A stretch of 64,000 nt of DNA from an uncultured Polaribacter sp. GTDB lineage: Bacteria > Bacteroidota > Bacteroidia > Flavobacteriales > Flavobacteriaceae. Below, in pieces: positions 27,055 to 35,360 of the stretch. A program made the position numbers and the translations under genes. The notes below the pieces were generated by a model. The model was not told the origin of the DNA and did no database searches. It worked only from the letters and a program-made list of their open reading frames with translations. The number at the start of each line of letters is the position of its first letter. The first letter of the stretch is position 1. The stretch covers positions 310,001 to 374,000 of the forward strand of contig NZ_CANMBY010000001.1 of assembly GCF_947496195.1 (NCBI RefSeq), given 5' to 3'.

Positions 27055-27510
27055 TTACAAAAATTTCTTAATTGATCTTATAATTCCATAGTGAATGCCC
27101 TCATGAAAATTATTAAAAGGTATTGCATTTTCTATAGAAGTTAAGGTAAAACCAGTACTAGTAGGATATTCTGTATAATTCTCAAAAATACCTGCTTCGT
27201 AATCTTCTTGTAATGTGTCTGGTAAACCCAATAACAATTCTACAACCTCTTCAAATTCTTCTTCAGTAAAAGTTTTTGTTGGTGCAGTTCCTTTTCTATG
27301 TGACTCTATTAACTCATCTGTACATAAACAATTTAAGCCAGATAATTTATAATGCAAGAGCTGTTGTGTAACCACTAAATGCGCTACATTCCAAGCAATG
27401 TTATTTTTAAAACCTTCAGGTATTTTATGAATTTGATCCATAGACAAACCTTCTAATTCTTTAACAACTAGCTCTCTAGATTTTCTTAAAATATCAAATT
27501 GTGTTTTCAT
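27055..27510 (-). CDS. DinB-family protein
   Basis: A 151-residue four-helix-bundle protein of the DinB/YfiT type. The expected three metal-binding histidines are at positions 44, 136 and 140 (NVAHLV; HEGIHYG). The family includes bacillithiol or other thiol S-transferases, but many members are uncharacterised. ATG at 27510 is preferred to the GTG at 27519. It is upstream of and in the same direction as the metB-like gene; a thiol-related link is speculation. Confidence 0.85.
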   Translation of the reverse strand: MKTQFDILRKSRELVVKELEGLSMDQIHKIPEGFKNNIAWNVAHLVVTQQLLHYKLSGLNCLCTDELIESHRKGTAPTKTFTEEEFEEVVELLLGLPDTLQEDYEAGIFENYTEYPTSTGFTLTSIENAIPFNNFHEGIHYGIIRSIKKFL

Positions 27511-27527
27511 TATATTCACTAATTTTG
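27499..27527 (+). promoter_or_regulatory. Bacteroidota-type promoter of the ArsC/Spx-like gene
   Basis: TTG (27499-27501), 18-base spacer, TAATTTTG (27520-27527), 24 bases before the start at 27552; it overlaps the 5' end of the divergent DinB gene. Confidence 0.5.
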
Positions 27528-27551
27528 AAAGTGTAAATATAAATCATTAAA

Positions 27552-27899
27552 ATGAAGAAAGTATATTTTTTACAAACTTGTGATACGTGCAGAAGAATTT
27601 TAAAAGAAGTAAATTTAGATGGTTTTGAGCGACAAGAAATTAAATCAAATCCTGTTTCTGTAAATCAATTAGAAGAAATGTATGCGCTTTCTGGAAGTTA
27701 TGAAGCTTTATTTAATAAAAGGGCTAAGTTGTATAAAGCTATGGATTTAAAAAATCAAGATTTATCTGAGGCAGACTATAGACAATATTTACTTGATGAA
27801 TATACTTTTTTAAAAAGACCTGTTTTTATAGTTGATAATTCTATTTTTATTGGAAATAGTAAAAAAGAAATTGAAAAACTAAAAGAGAAGATTGGTTAA
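27552..27899 (+). CDS. ArsC/Spx-family thioredoxin-fold protein
   Basis: A 115-residue protein with the ArsC/Spx/MgsR fold. The N-terminal QTCDTCRRILKEV has Cys10 and Cys13, and FLKRPVFIVDN is the conserved cis-Pro segment. Members act as glutaredoxin-linked arsenate reductases or as redox-sensing RNA polymerase partners; the CxxC form is nearer Spx, but Spx is not established in Bacteroidota, so the role is open. No arsenic-resistance neighbours are present. Confidence 0.85.
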   Translation: MKKVYFLQTCDTCRRILKEVNLDGFERQEIKSNPVSVNQLEEMYALSGSYEALFNKRAKLYKAMDLKNQDLSEADYRQYLLDEYTFLKRPVFIVDNSIFIGNSKKEIEKLKEKIG

Positions 27900-27910
27900 A
27901 TCTTCTCTTT
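27882..27910. terminator. Hairpin at the end of the ArsC/Spx-like gene
   Basis: A 12-bp stem (27882-27893 with 27899-27910) whose five-base loop holds part of the stop codon. It lacks a clear T run on the plus strand; TTTAGTTTTT follows on the minus strand, so it may serve the convergent DUF4252 gene. Confidence 0.5.
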
Positions 27911-27918
27911 AAATGGTA

Positions 27919-28395
27919 TTAATCTGTTGTAATTTTTATGTTAGAATTAGACATCATCTCTGCTAATTCATCTGTAGTTAAATTAGTTTTTAAACCAAAA
28001 ATAACCAGTTTGTCATCATCACTATTTGCTCTTAGAATAATCTCTTTTACGATATCATTTTCTTCTAAAATATAAAAAGCGGCTTTGCTATTATCGCTTT
28101 TTACACGAGCCATAGTCTTTAATTTATTTTTTCTAAGATATTTTTTAAAATCTTTAGAAACAGAAGCATCATCATTATTAAATACCATTAATTTAAAATC
28201 ACCCGATTTTTTTAACAGCTTTTTTAAATCTTTATCTTCATCATCACTTAAAAAAGAACCTGCAAAAGATGCATTTAAGTTGATTGAAAAAGCTGACTTA
28301 TCTGAATGAGATTTGTAAAATTTTTTGAAAGTTGTTTCTTGTGCTGATAAGTTAATTGCAAATAATGCAAAAAATAAAATAGTTAATCGTTTCAT
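27919..28395 (-). CDS. DUF4252 exported protein
   Basis: A 158-residue exported protein: signal peptide to about residue 19 (NLSAQ) and the DUF4252 pattern of KSAFSINLNASFAGSF, GDFKLMVFNN and LRKNKLKTMARVKSD. The function of the family is unknown; from memory its genes often sit beside ECF sigma factors in Flavobacteriia. Here there is no adjacent sigma gene, but an ECF-type promoter lies just upstream (28415-28441), which suggests control by an ECF factor encoded elsewhere. Confidence 0.85.
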   Translation of the reverse strand: MKRLTILFFALFAINLSAQETTFKKFYKSHSDKSAFSINLNASFAGSFLSDDEDKDLKKLLKKSGDFKLMVFNNDDASVSKDFKKYLRKNKLKTMARVKSDNSKAAFYILEENDIVKEIILRANSDDDKLVIFGLKTNLTTDELAEMMSNSNIKITTD

Positions 28396-28414
28396 GTTAC
28401 TTGGTTTTCTTTTG

Positions 28415-28441
28415 AGACGATTAACTATTTGGTTTGTTACA
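28415..28441 (-). promoter_or_regulatory. ECF-sigma-type promoter of the DUF4252 gene
   Basis: On the minus strand TGTAAC (28441-28436), 16-base spacer, CGTCT (28419-28415), 19 bases before the start codon. This is the pattern I recall for Bacteroidota ECF promoters (GTAAC ... CGTC). A similar but weaker arrangement precedes the ECF sigma gene at 33210. Confidence 0.6.
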
Positions 28442-28454
28442 AAAAGTATTTTTT

Positions 28455-28928
28455 TTAGAAAGACATTGTTATGCCTAATGAAGTACCTTTTATGTTTAAA
28501 TCGAAGCTTGGATTAAAATGATATGCTCCTGAAGTAACATCATTATTATAAAGCTCTACTGCTTTTTTAGTTTTATTATTAAAGCCTTTTACAATAGGAA
28601 TTGAAGCTACAATTAAAGCAGCACCAACACCTGCTAATGCCCATTCTGGATCTCCACCACCAATTGCTGTACCTATAGGAAAACCAACTAATGCACCTCC
28701 TGCTGTTCCTAAAATCATACCCCAAGTTTTATTAGATTTTGCAGACTGTACTAAATCGTATGCTTCTTGATTACTTTTCATAATTTCTTGCATATCATTT
28801 AAAGATAAATTTTTTCCATCTTGAGAGAATTGATATCCACCCCAAACTTTATTCATCTCAATTTTTTGAGCATTTAAGGTAATTGATGTAAATAATATTG
28901 CTGCAAAAACAAATACTAATTTTTTCAT
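28455..28928 (-). CDS. Exported glycine-zipper-like protein of unknown function
   Basis: A 157-residue protein with a signal peptide ending near LNAQ (residue 20) and a central glycine-rich hydrophobic stretch at about 70-112 (MILGTAGGALVGFPIG and GVGAALIVASIPIV), reminiscent of glycine-zipper membrane segments. The C-terminus is short and beta-like. It is upstream of the DUF4252 gene and in the same direction, but an ECF-type promoter separates them. I do not recognise a named family. Confidence 0.7.
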   Translation of the reverse strand: MKKLVFVFAAILFTSITLNAQKIEMNKVWGGYQFSQDGKNLSLNDMQEIMKSNQEAYDLVQSAKSNKTWGMILGTAGGALVGFPIGTAIGGGDPEWALAGVGAALIVASIPIVKGFNNKTKKAVELYNNDVTSGAYHFNPSFDLNIKGTSLGITMSF

Positions 28929-28942
28929 CGAATTGATTTTTA

Positions 28943-29926
28943 TTAATTAAGTTTATAAATATTTACTAGTTTTTTGGCTTCTTTTTCAGCGGCCCAATTT
29001 AATAAAATTTCTTTTCTAGCTTCTTTGCCTAAGTAAGAATTTTCATTTTTTATACATTTTTCTAAAAGCTCTTTTAATTCGTTTATTTTTCCTGCTTCAA
29101 ATAAATATCCGTTTTTTTTATGTGTTATTAATTCTGAATGTACTCCAACGTTTTTTGTAGCAATAACTGTACATTCACAACTCATAGCTTCTGCAGTTAC
29201 CAATGAAAATCCTTCAGAAAAACTTGGTGCAATTGCTATTTTAGCTGCTTGATAAAAAGGGACAATATCTCTAGTTTCATTAAAAAAATAAACTTGATCT
29301 TCAATATTACTATCTTTTGCTATATGTCTTAACTCCTTTAAATACTCAGGTTTATCAACCTTACCAACAATAACTAGTGCCCAATTTTTATAATTTTGTA
29401 ATATTTTTGAAGCTTGTAATAATGTTGTTTGTCCTTTTGCTTTTCTTACTCTACCAGCATTCAAAATAATATTCTCTTGAGAAACTCCTGCTATTTTTAC
29501 ATTAACTTTTGGCTCAAATTTATTGACATCTACTCCATGACCTACAATCTCATTTTTAATACCTAAATTGGCACTCATACTTTTTATTAGAGTAATTACA
29601 ACATCTACTTTTTTTAATAAAAACAAGGTAAGTTTAGAAGGTTTACTTTCTGCATGTCTAGTAGCAACTAATTTAAATTTTACGCCTAAAAAGCGATAAA
29701 ATAAAAATCGTATTATTTCATTATTTCTATGACAATGCACAGTAGTTTTTCGATCTGAAAATAAAATTGATTTTAGTTGTTTAGTAGAAATGTGTTGCCC
29801 ATCTATATTTGAACCATAGACATAGGTTTCAAAATCGTCATTAAAAAAAGGAAGTACATTTTCTATACTTCTGGTAACACCAGTCTTGCGTTTATGAAAA
29901 TGAGTATGAATTAAAACAGGTTTCAA
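28943..29926 (-). CDS. Glycosyltransferase family 4-type
   Basis: A 327-residue GT-B fold glycosyltransferase that probably adds a sugar to a surface glycan. The C-terminal domain has the nucleotide-sugar features ILNAGRVRKAKGQ (about 154-166) and the E-x7-E motif at Glu238 and Glu246 in SEGFSLVTAEAM. The N-terminus (MKPVLIHTHFHKRKTGVTRS) contains the acceptor-side GVTRS loop. The start is TTG at 29926. It lies 9 bp after the gene for an acidic unknown protein, so they are probably co-transcribed; donor and acceptor unknown. Confidence 0.88.
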   Translation of the reverse strand: MKPVLIHTHFHKRKTGVTRSIENVLPFFNDDFETYVYGSNIDGQHISTKQLKSILFSDRKTTVHCHRNNEIIRFLFYRFLGVKFKLVATRHAESKPSKLTLFLLKKVDVVITLIKSMSANLGIKNEIVGHGVDVNKFEPKVNVKIAGVSQENIILNAGRVRKAKGQTTLLQASKILQNYKNWALVIVGKVDKPEYLKELRHIAKDSNIEDQVYFFNETRDIVPFYQAAKIAIAPSFSEGFSLVTAEAMSCECTVIATKNVGVHSELITHKKNGYLFEAGKINELKELLEKCIKNENSYLGKEARKEILLNWAAEKEAKKLVNIYKLN

Positions 29927-29935
29927 AAAGTAATT

Positions 29936-30796
29936 TTAAGCAAATTTACGAGAAACAATCTCCATAAATCTATTTTCTAATTCTTCGTGCTCAGACCAAT
30001 TATAATCTGGTTTTACCATTTTATTTATAAATTTTCTGGCTTCTTTTTCTGTTTTAAAAGTATTTAATTGAGAAATGACTCTATTATAGTTTTCTTGATC
30101 TCCTTCAAATAAATTTTTAACAAACGTTATTCTATCATTTAAACCAATTTGAATGTTTGAAAATAATTTATCGTTTAAAGATTTTGGTTGTACATTTTCA
30201 AACAAATCAGCCATAACATCAACAGAGATTGTATCTTGTAATTCGTCTTCTAATGTTGGTGTTTTCTTTTCTCCAACATCTTTTACATCATTTTTAAAAT
30301 TTGTTGGATTTTCTGTTGCAAACATTAATTGCTCTAACTCATCAAAAGGTTGTTCAATAATTTCTTCTACAACCTCTTCTTTTTTAGACTCAAGATCTTC
30401 TCTATTAAAATCGACAACTTTTTCTTTAAAATTTTTAGATTCTGCTGACTCTTCTACTGCATCATCCATTAAATCATAAACAATTTTTTCTTGTTCTTCA
30501 ACCTCAACACTTTCATTTTCTTGTTTGAATGGTTTTACATCTTTTTCAACTTCTAAAACTGGTTGTTCTGAAATCTCTTTTTTATCAAATGCAGTTTCAA
30601 CTTGTTCTAATAACTCTTCTTTAGATGTTTCTAAATTTGGAGTGGTATTTACATATTCTTCAACAAATGCAAGCATAGAAAGCTTTTCATAAACTTCTTT
30701 AGAAATTTCTTTTAATGCAAAAACATCATCTTTGTTTTTCATTTTTAAAATTCTATGAGCTAAACTCATTAAATCTGCTTCTAATTTTTTGTGCAT
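29936..30796 (-). CDS. Acidic, mostly disordered protein with a conserved-looking C-terminal domain
   Basis: A 286-residue cytoplasmic protein without signal peptide or membrane helix. Residues 1-45 form helices (MHKKLEADLMSLAHRILKM), about 50-200 are Glu/Asp/Val/Lys-rich and probably disordered, and the last about 80 residues (from SLNDKLFSNIQIGLNDRITF) form a compact helical domain with FVKNLFEGDQENYNRVISQL. I recall similar C-terminal domains in Flavobacteriia proteins of unknown function. It is directly upstream of a glycosyltransferase gene. Confidence 0.75.
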   Translation of the reverse strand: MHKKLEADLMSLAHRILKMKNKDDVFALKEISKEVYEKLSMLAFVEEYVNTTPNLETSKEELLEQVETAFDKKEISEQPVLEVEKDVKPFKQENESVEVEEQEKIVYDLMDDAVEESAESKNFKEKVVDFNREDLESKKEEVVEEIIEQPFDELEQLMFATENPTNFKNDVKDVGEKKTPTLEDELQDTISVDVMADLFENVQPKSLNDKLFSNIQIGLNDRITFVKNLFEGDQENYNRVISQLNTFKTEKEARKFINKMVKPDYNWSEHEELENRFMEIVSRKFA

Positions 30797-30897
30797 AAGT
30801 TGTAGGTTGAAGTTACTTTTAACGCCTAATTATTTATAAATTTGTAAACGCCGAAAAATAATTAAAATTATAATACTTTAACGCTTAAAATTACAAA

Positions 30898-31521
30898 ATG
30901 TTTCTCGAAAATACAGTAAATCATACAGAACAATTTGGCTGGATAGAAGTTATCTGTGGATCTATGTTTTCTGGTAAAACAGAAGAATTAATTAGGCGTT
31001 TAAAAAGAGCGCAGTTTGCAAAACAACGAGTTGAAATTTTTAAACCAGCTGTAGATGTTAGATATGATGAAGATGAAGTGGTATCTCATAATGACAATAG
31101 AATACGTTCTACACCTGTACCAGTTTCTTCTAACATAAGATTACTAGCTAATGATGTAGATGTTGTGGGTATAGATGAAGCCCAGTTTTTTGATGATGAA
31201 ATTGTTGCTGTTTGTAACGATTTAGCAAATAGAGGAATTCGTGTAATAGTAGCTGGTTTAGATATGGATTTTAAAGGTAACCCTTTTGGTCCTATGCCAG
31301 CATTAATGGCAACAGCTGAGTATGTAACTAAAGTACATGCTGTTTGCACTCATACAGGAAACTTAGCACATTATAGTTTTAGAAAAGCTCAAAATGATGA
31401 TTTGGTTATGCTTGGCGAAACTCAAGAATACGAACCTTTAAGTAGAGCTGCATATTATAAAGCAATACAAAAGCAAAAAGAAATGATTGCTTCTAAAAAA
31501 AGTGCATCAGATGACCAATAA
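30898..31521 (+). CDS. tdk: Thymidine kinase
   Basis: Salvages thymidine by ATP-dependent phosphorylation. Type II (TK1-like) enzyme of 207 residues with P-loop GSMFSGKT at 21-28, the DEAQFF motif with Asp93-Glu94 (catalytic base region), and the lasso region [15 protein letters not shown]. Only part of the usual CxxC zinc set is visible in that region. Its last codons overlap the start of alr by 11 bp. Confidence 0.93.
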   Translation: MFLENTVNHTEQFGWIEVICGSMFSGKTEELIRRLKRAQFAKQRVEIFKPAVDVRYDEDEVVSHNDNRIRSTPVPVSSNIRLLANDVDVVGIDEAQFFDDEIVAVCNDLANRGIRVIVAGLDMDFKGNPFGPMPALMATAEYVTKVHAVCTHTGNLAHYSFRKAQNDDLVMLGETQEYEPLSRAAYYKAIQKQKEMIASKKSASDDQ

Positions 31522-32614
31522 TCATGTTACTGTTTTAGAAATAGACGCTAAGGCTTTAGCTCATAATCTTAATTATTTTAAACAAAAATTACAACCAACC
31601 ACAAAAATTTTAGCAGTAGTTAAAGCATTTGGTTATGGAAGTGATGGCGTAAAAGTTGCACAATTTTTACAAGATAAAGTAGATTATTTTGCTGTAGCTT
31701 ACGCTCATGAAGGGATTGCTTTAAGAGAAGCAAATGTAAAAACTCCTATTCTTGTATTACATCCTCAAATACCTAATTTACAAAGTATTGTTGATTATAA
31801 ACTTGAGCCTAACTTATACAATTTTAAAATATTTGATGCTTTTTTAACTTTAGCAGATGAAATTCCTTTAATGAATTACCCTGTTCATATTAAATTTAAT
31901 ACAGGTTTAAATAGATTAGGTTTTTGGCATAATGATATTCCTAAAATCATTGAGAGTTTACATAAAAATAATCATGTAAAAGTACAGTCTTTATTTTCTC
32001 ATTTAGCAGCAAGCGAAGATTTAGAAGAAAAAGATTTTTCCATAAACCAATTAAACAACTTTGCTTACATAGCTAAACAGTTTTACAAACATTTAGATTA
32101 TGAACCTATGTTACATATTTTAAATACATCTGGGGTTGTAAACTATGCACAAGCCCAATTTGATATGGTAAGAATTGGTATTGGTTTGTATGGTTTTGGA
32201 AATGACGATAAAGAAACTGCTGAGCTTAAAAATACGCACAATTTAAAATCAATAATTTCACAAATTCATTTAATAGAACCAGGTGAAACTGTTGGTTATA
32301 ACAGAGCTTTTGTTGCAAAAAGACATTCTAAAACAGCTACAATTCCTGTAGGTCATGCAGATGGTTTATCTAGAAAACTAGGCAATAAAAATGGATATGT
32401 ACTCATCAATAATCAAAAAGCAAAAATTATTGGTAATGTTTGTATGGATATGATTATGGTTGATGTAACAAAAATTGACTGTAAAGAAGGTGATGAAGTC
32501 ATTATCTTTAATAATCAAGAAATGCTTAAGCATATATCAAAAGTTTCTGAAACAATTGTTTATGAAACCTTAACCGCCATTTCTCAACGTGTTAAAAAAA
32601 TGTTAAAGAAATAA
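31511..32614 (+). CDS. alr: Alanine racemase
   Basis: PLP enzyme converting L- to D-alanine for peptidoglycan. With the ATG at 31511 (367 residues) the PLP lysine is Lys38 in [12 protein letters not shown], and the second catalytic residue is the Tyr of [10 protein letters not shown] near 256. The ATG lies inside the last codons of tdk (ATGACCAATAA), so translation is coupled; a longer frame from 31487 is less likely. MurF is not fused or adjacent. Confidence 0.95.
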   Translation: MTNNHVTVLEIDAKALAHNLNYFKQKLQPTTKILAVVKAFGYGSDGVKVAQFLQDKVDYFAVAYAHEGIALREANVKTPILVLHPQIPNLQSIVDYKLEPNLYNFKIFDAFLTLADEIPLMNYPVHIKFNTGLNRLGFWHNDIPKIIESLHKNNHVKVQSLFSHLAASEDLEEKDFSINQLNNFAYIAKQFYKHLDYEPMLHILNTSGVVNYAQAQFDMVRIGIGLYGFGNDDKETAELKNTHNLKSIISQIHLIEPGETVGYNRAFVAKRHSKTATIPVGHADGLSRKLGNKNGYVLINNQKAKIIGNVCMDMIMVDVTKIDCKEGDEVIIFNNQEMLKHISKVSETIVYETLTAISQRVKKMLKK

Positions 32615-32662
32615 AAAAAATTAGTACATTCGCTTTACGAACTAATTTAAAAACAATTTAAT

Positions 32663-33076
32663 ATGGGTATGCTTAAAGAATTTAAGGACTTTGCTATGAA
32701 AGGAAACCTTGTAGATATTGCAGTAGGTTTTGTTATGGGTGCTGCATTTAAACAAGTAGTAACTTCATTTACTGGTGGTATTGTTTCTCCATTAATAGGA
32801 TTAATATTTAAAGCAGATTTTAAAGATTTAAAATATGTAGTTAAAGAAGGTACATTAAATGATGCAGGAGAAAAAGTAGGAGAAGTTGCTGTTTTATATG
32901 GTGACTTTATAACTAATGTTATCGATTTTATTATTGTTGCTTTTGTAATGTTTATGATTATTAAAGGAATAAATGCTACTAAAAAGAAAGAAGAGCCAAA
33001 ACCAGAAGCTCCAAAAGGACCTAGTCAAGAAGATTTATTAGCAGAAATTAGAGATTTATTAGCCAAACAAAAATAA
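32663..33076 (+). CDS. mscL: Large-conductance mechanosensitive channel
   Basis: Inner-membrane pentameric channel that opens under osmotic downshock. Residues about 1-14 form the N-terminal helix (MLKEFKDFAMKGNLVDIAVG), two membrane helices lie at about 16-42 and 78-103, separated by a periplasmic loop, and the Glu/Pro/Lys-rich C-terminus forms the cytoplasmic bundle. The pore-lining AVGFVMGAAF pattern is intact. It sits 48 bp after alr and ends at a terminator. Confidence 0.95.
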   Translation: MGMLKEFKDFAMKGNLVDIAVGFVMGAAFKQVVTSFTGGIVSPLIGLIFKADFKDLKYVVKEGTLNDAGEKVGEVAVLYGDFITNVIDFIIVAFVMFMIIKGINATKKKEEPKPEAPKGPSQEDLLAEIRDLLAKQK

Positions 33077-33100
33077 ATTTATAAATTAAAAAACTTCTAA

Positions 33101-33127
33101 ACCCAAGCATTAGCTTGGGTTTTTTTA
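33101..33127 (+). terminator. Rho-independent terminator after mscL
   Basis: ACCCAAGC (33101-33108), loop ATTA, GCTTGGGT (33113-33120), then a T run. Confidence 0.9.
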
Positions 33128-33154
33128 TGGATTCAAAAAAAAATATATACCATA

Positions 33155-33181
33155 TGTAACCTTTTTGTAAATTGATGGTTT
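33155..33181 (+). promoter_or_regulatory. Possible autoregulated ECF promoter of the sigma/anti-sigma operon
   Basis: TGTAAC (33155-33160) and, 16 bases later, GGTTT (33177-33181), the same spacing as the TGTAAC-N16-CGTCT site at the DUF4252 gene but with a weaker -10 half. It lies 29 bases before the sigma gene start. Confidence 0.4.
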
Positions 33182-33209
33182 TAATAATAGTAACTAACCA
33201 CAACCAATA

Positions 33210-33740
33210 TTGAAACAGTTAACAGACGAAGAAATTATGTTAGCAATTGCCAATGGCAAAATAGAAATGTTAAGCATTTTGTTTGATAAATATAATTTAC
33301 GCATCTATAACTATTTTAATAAAATGGTACAAAACAAAATGGTAAGTGAAGATTTAACACAAGATGTATTTATAAAAGTAATAAAGTATAGAACATCTTA
33401 TAAAAACGGAAATTTTGCAGCTTGGATATATACAATTGCACGCAATATATTTTCAAGTTATTACCAAAAAACAAAAAAAGAACGTACTAATGAAATTGAT
33501 GATGATAAATTGAATGCAAGTGAAAATTTAGTTTCAGAAAGCAATCAAGAAGAGATAGAACATTTACAAAAAGCGCTATTAAAACTATCCAATTCTGATA
33601 GAGAATTAATTGTAATGCATCGTTTTCAAGAAATAAAATACGAACAAATTGCACAAATTATTGGCAGTACAGAAAATGCTGTGAAAGTTAAGGTGCATAG
33701 AGCATTGAAGAAATTAAAAGAAATTTATTTTCAAAAATAA
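33210..33740 (+). CDS. ECF-type RNA polymerase sigma factor
   Basis: A 176-residue group IV sigma-70 factor with regions 2 and 4 only. Region 2 is seen as LFDKYNLRIYNYFNKMV and DLTQDVFIKVIKY, ending in FAAWIYTIARNIF; region 4 as LSNSDRELIVMHRFQEIKYEQIAQIIGSTENAVKVKVHRALKKL (residues about 130-172), quoted here only by its landmarks. Start is TTG 33210, since no ATG gives a proper N-terminus. It is the first gene of a four-gene operon and is probably held by the anti-sigma factor encoded 5 bp downstream. Confidence 0.93.
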   Translation: MKQLTDEEIMLAIANGKIEMLSILFDKYNLRIYNYFNKMVQNKMVSEDLTQDVFIKVIKYRTSYKNGNFAAWIYTIARNIFSSYYQKTKKERTNEIDDDKLNASENLVSESNQEEIEHLQKALLKLSNSDRELIVMHRFQEIKYEQIAQIIGSTENAVKVKVHRALKKLKEIYFQK

Positions 33741-33745
33741 ATAAG

Positions 33746-34498
33746 ATGAAGTGTAAAGAAATTGAAAATCATTTAGGTGAATATTTAGAAGGTACTTTAT
33801 CAGATACTATAAATTCTGAAATAGAGAATCATATAAATTCATGTAGTAATTGCCAGCAAGAATTAGCAGAATTAAAATCGTTTTTAAGCATTTTAGACCA
33901 TGATAAAATGGAAACTCCTTCTGCAAATTTAAAGTTGAATTTCGATAAAATGCTAGCTAAAGAAATTGAAGAAAACAAACCTAAAGTAATAGAATTAAAG
34001 ACACATACAGATTGGAAGACTTACCTTAGAATAGCTGCAAGTGTTGTAATTGTTTTAAGTGCATTTTTATTAGGAAAATATCAATCAAACTCTTTACCAA
34101 CAAACGAAAAAAATACAGCACAAGTGTTGGCACTTTTAGAAAATAGTTCAGCAAGTAAAAGAATTTTAGCAGTTACAAATGCTGAAGAATTTACAAATAA
34201 AGACACAAAAATTATAGAAGCATTAATTAATAGATTGTTTTTTGACAAGAATACAAACGTGCGTTTGGCTGCTGCAGAAGCATTGTCTAAATTCTCAGAA
34301 GAAACTATTGTTAGAGATGCTTTTATTAAAAGTCTTGAAACAGATACTAATACTTCTGTACAAATAGAAGTAATTCAAATTTTATCTAAAATTCAAGAAA
34401 AAAGAGCCATAAAGCCTATGCAGAAATTGCTCGAAAAAGAGGAAACTCCTCAATATGTAAAACAACAATTACAACTTAATTTATCAACATTATTATAG
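33746..34498 (+). CDS. Zinc-finger anti-sigma factor with HEAT-like repeats
   Basis: A 250-residue inner-membrane regulator. The N-terminal zf-HC2 (ZAS) motif is His29-x3-Cys33-x2-Cys36 (HINSCSNC), which binds the ECF sigma factor. One membrane helix is at about 94-112. The exported C-terminal half (about 150-250) consists of paired helices with HEAT-like consensus (NVRLAAAEALSKFS; SVQIEVIQILSKIQEKRAI), unusual as a sensor module and suited to protein binding. The order sigma, anti-sigma, then two exported DUF4097-like proteins suggests that the latter are targets or feedback partners. Confidence 0.88.
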   Translation: MKCKEIENHLGEYLEGTLSDTINSEIENHINSCSNCQQELAELKSFLSILDHDKMETPSANLKLNFDKMLAKEIEENKPKVIELKTHTDWKTYLRIAASVVIVLSAFLLGKYQSNSLPTNEKNTAQVLALLENSSASKRILAVTNAEEFTNKDTKIIEALINRLFFDKNTNVRLAAAEALSKFSEETIVRDAFIKSLETDTNTSVQIEVIQILSKIQEKRAIKPMQKLLEKEETPQYVKQQLQLNLSTLL

Positions 34499-34507
34499 AA
34501 AGAAATC

Positions 34508-35329
34508 ATGAAAAAAATAGTATTAATATTAGTATTCATTAGCAGTTTTATTACTGCCCAACAAAAAGAATTTAAATATTCTTTAAACGGAATCACAAAA
34601 GTAGTTTTAACATCTGACACAAAGATGATTGTAGAAGTAGGTAATACAAGCGAACTAATTATTACTGATACAAAAAATAAAAAATCGAAAAGTAATGAAA
34701 AACATGAGCATCATGAAGATCATTTCCCAAATAAAAAATCAAAAGAAAAAGAAGATAAAAGAAAAGGATTAACTGCTATTTATCCTGGAGGAAAAGATGA
34801 TACAGATGGTTATGGTTTTTCTATTTCTAAAGAAGAAGGAATTTTATATGTTACAGATTTAAAGTCTTTTATGCAAAGAAGAGGGTTAACTTTTAAGCTA
34901 CCTAAAAACATGAATATTTCTGTTGATGCTGGAAACATGGGGTCTATTTATTTAGAAGGTTTTACAGGTGAAGTTGAAGCTACTTCTAACATTGGAAAAA
35001 TTGAAATAAAAGATGTTACTGGCCCAATTACTGTAGATGGCAATGTTGGTAAAGTTGATATTGATTTTGTTACAGTAAGTCAAAAATCGCCAATTACTAT
35101 AAGTTCTTCTGTTTCAGAAATAGATGTTGCAATACCAGCAAATTCAAAAGCAGATTTAGAGTTGAGAACTCAAGGAACTGTGTATACCAATTTTGATATA
35201 GAAATGCCAAAGAAAAAAGGAATGCCAATTGTAAATGGTAGAAAAAGCATTGTTACTAAATTGAATAATGGAGGTGTAAAAATCTATATTAAATCTTCTA
35301 TGGGTAACATTTACCTGCGTAAAAAATAA
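34508..35329 (+). CDS. Exported DUF4097-like protein with His-rich insert, copy 1
   Basis: A 273-residue exported protein: signal peptide to about residue 18 (FITAQ), a beta domain, a His/Lys/Glu-rich insert at about 58-87 with KHEHHEDH at 65-72, then a repetitive strand ladder (IYLEGFTGEVEATSNIGKIE, GPITVDGNVGKVDI) like the beta-helix part of DUF4097 adhesin-type proteins, ending NIYLRKK. The C-terminal GNIYLRK matches the GDIFLRK end of the next protein, so the two are related. The insert could bind divalent metal ions; this is inference. Confidence 0.78.
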   Translation: MKKIVLILVFISSFITAQQKEFKYSLNGITKVVLTSDTKMIVEVGNTSELIITDTKNKKSKSNEKHEHHEDHFPNKKSKEKEDKRKGLTAIYPGGKDDTDGYGFSISKEEGILYVTDLKSFMQRRGLTFKLPKNMNISVDAGNMGSIYLEGFTGEVEATSNIGKIEIKDVTGPITVDGNVGKVDIDFVTVSQKSPITISSSVSEIDVAIPANSKADLELRTQGTVYTNFDIEMPKKKGMPIVNGRKSIVTKLNNGGVKIYIKSSMGNIYLRKK

Positions 35330-35360
35330 AAAATCAATCATTTAACTTAATATATTAATA

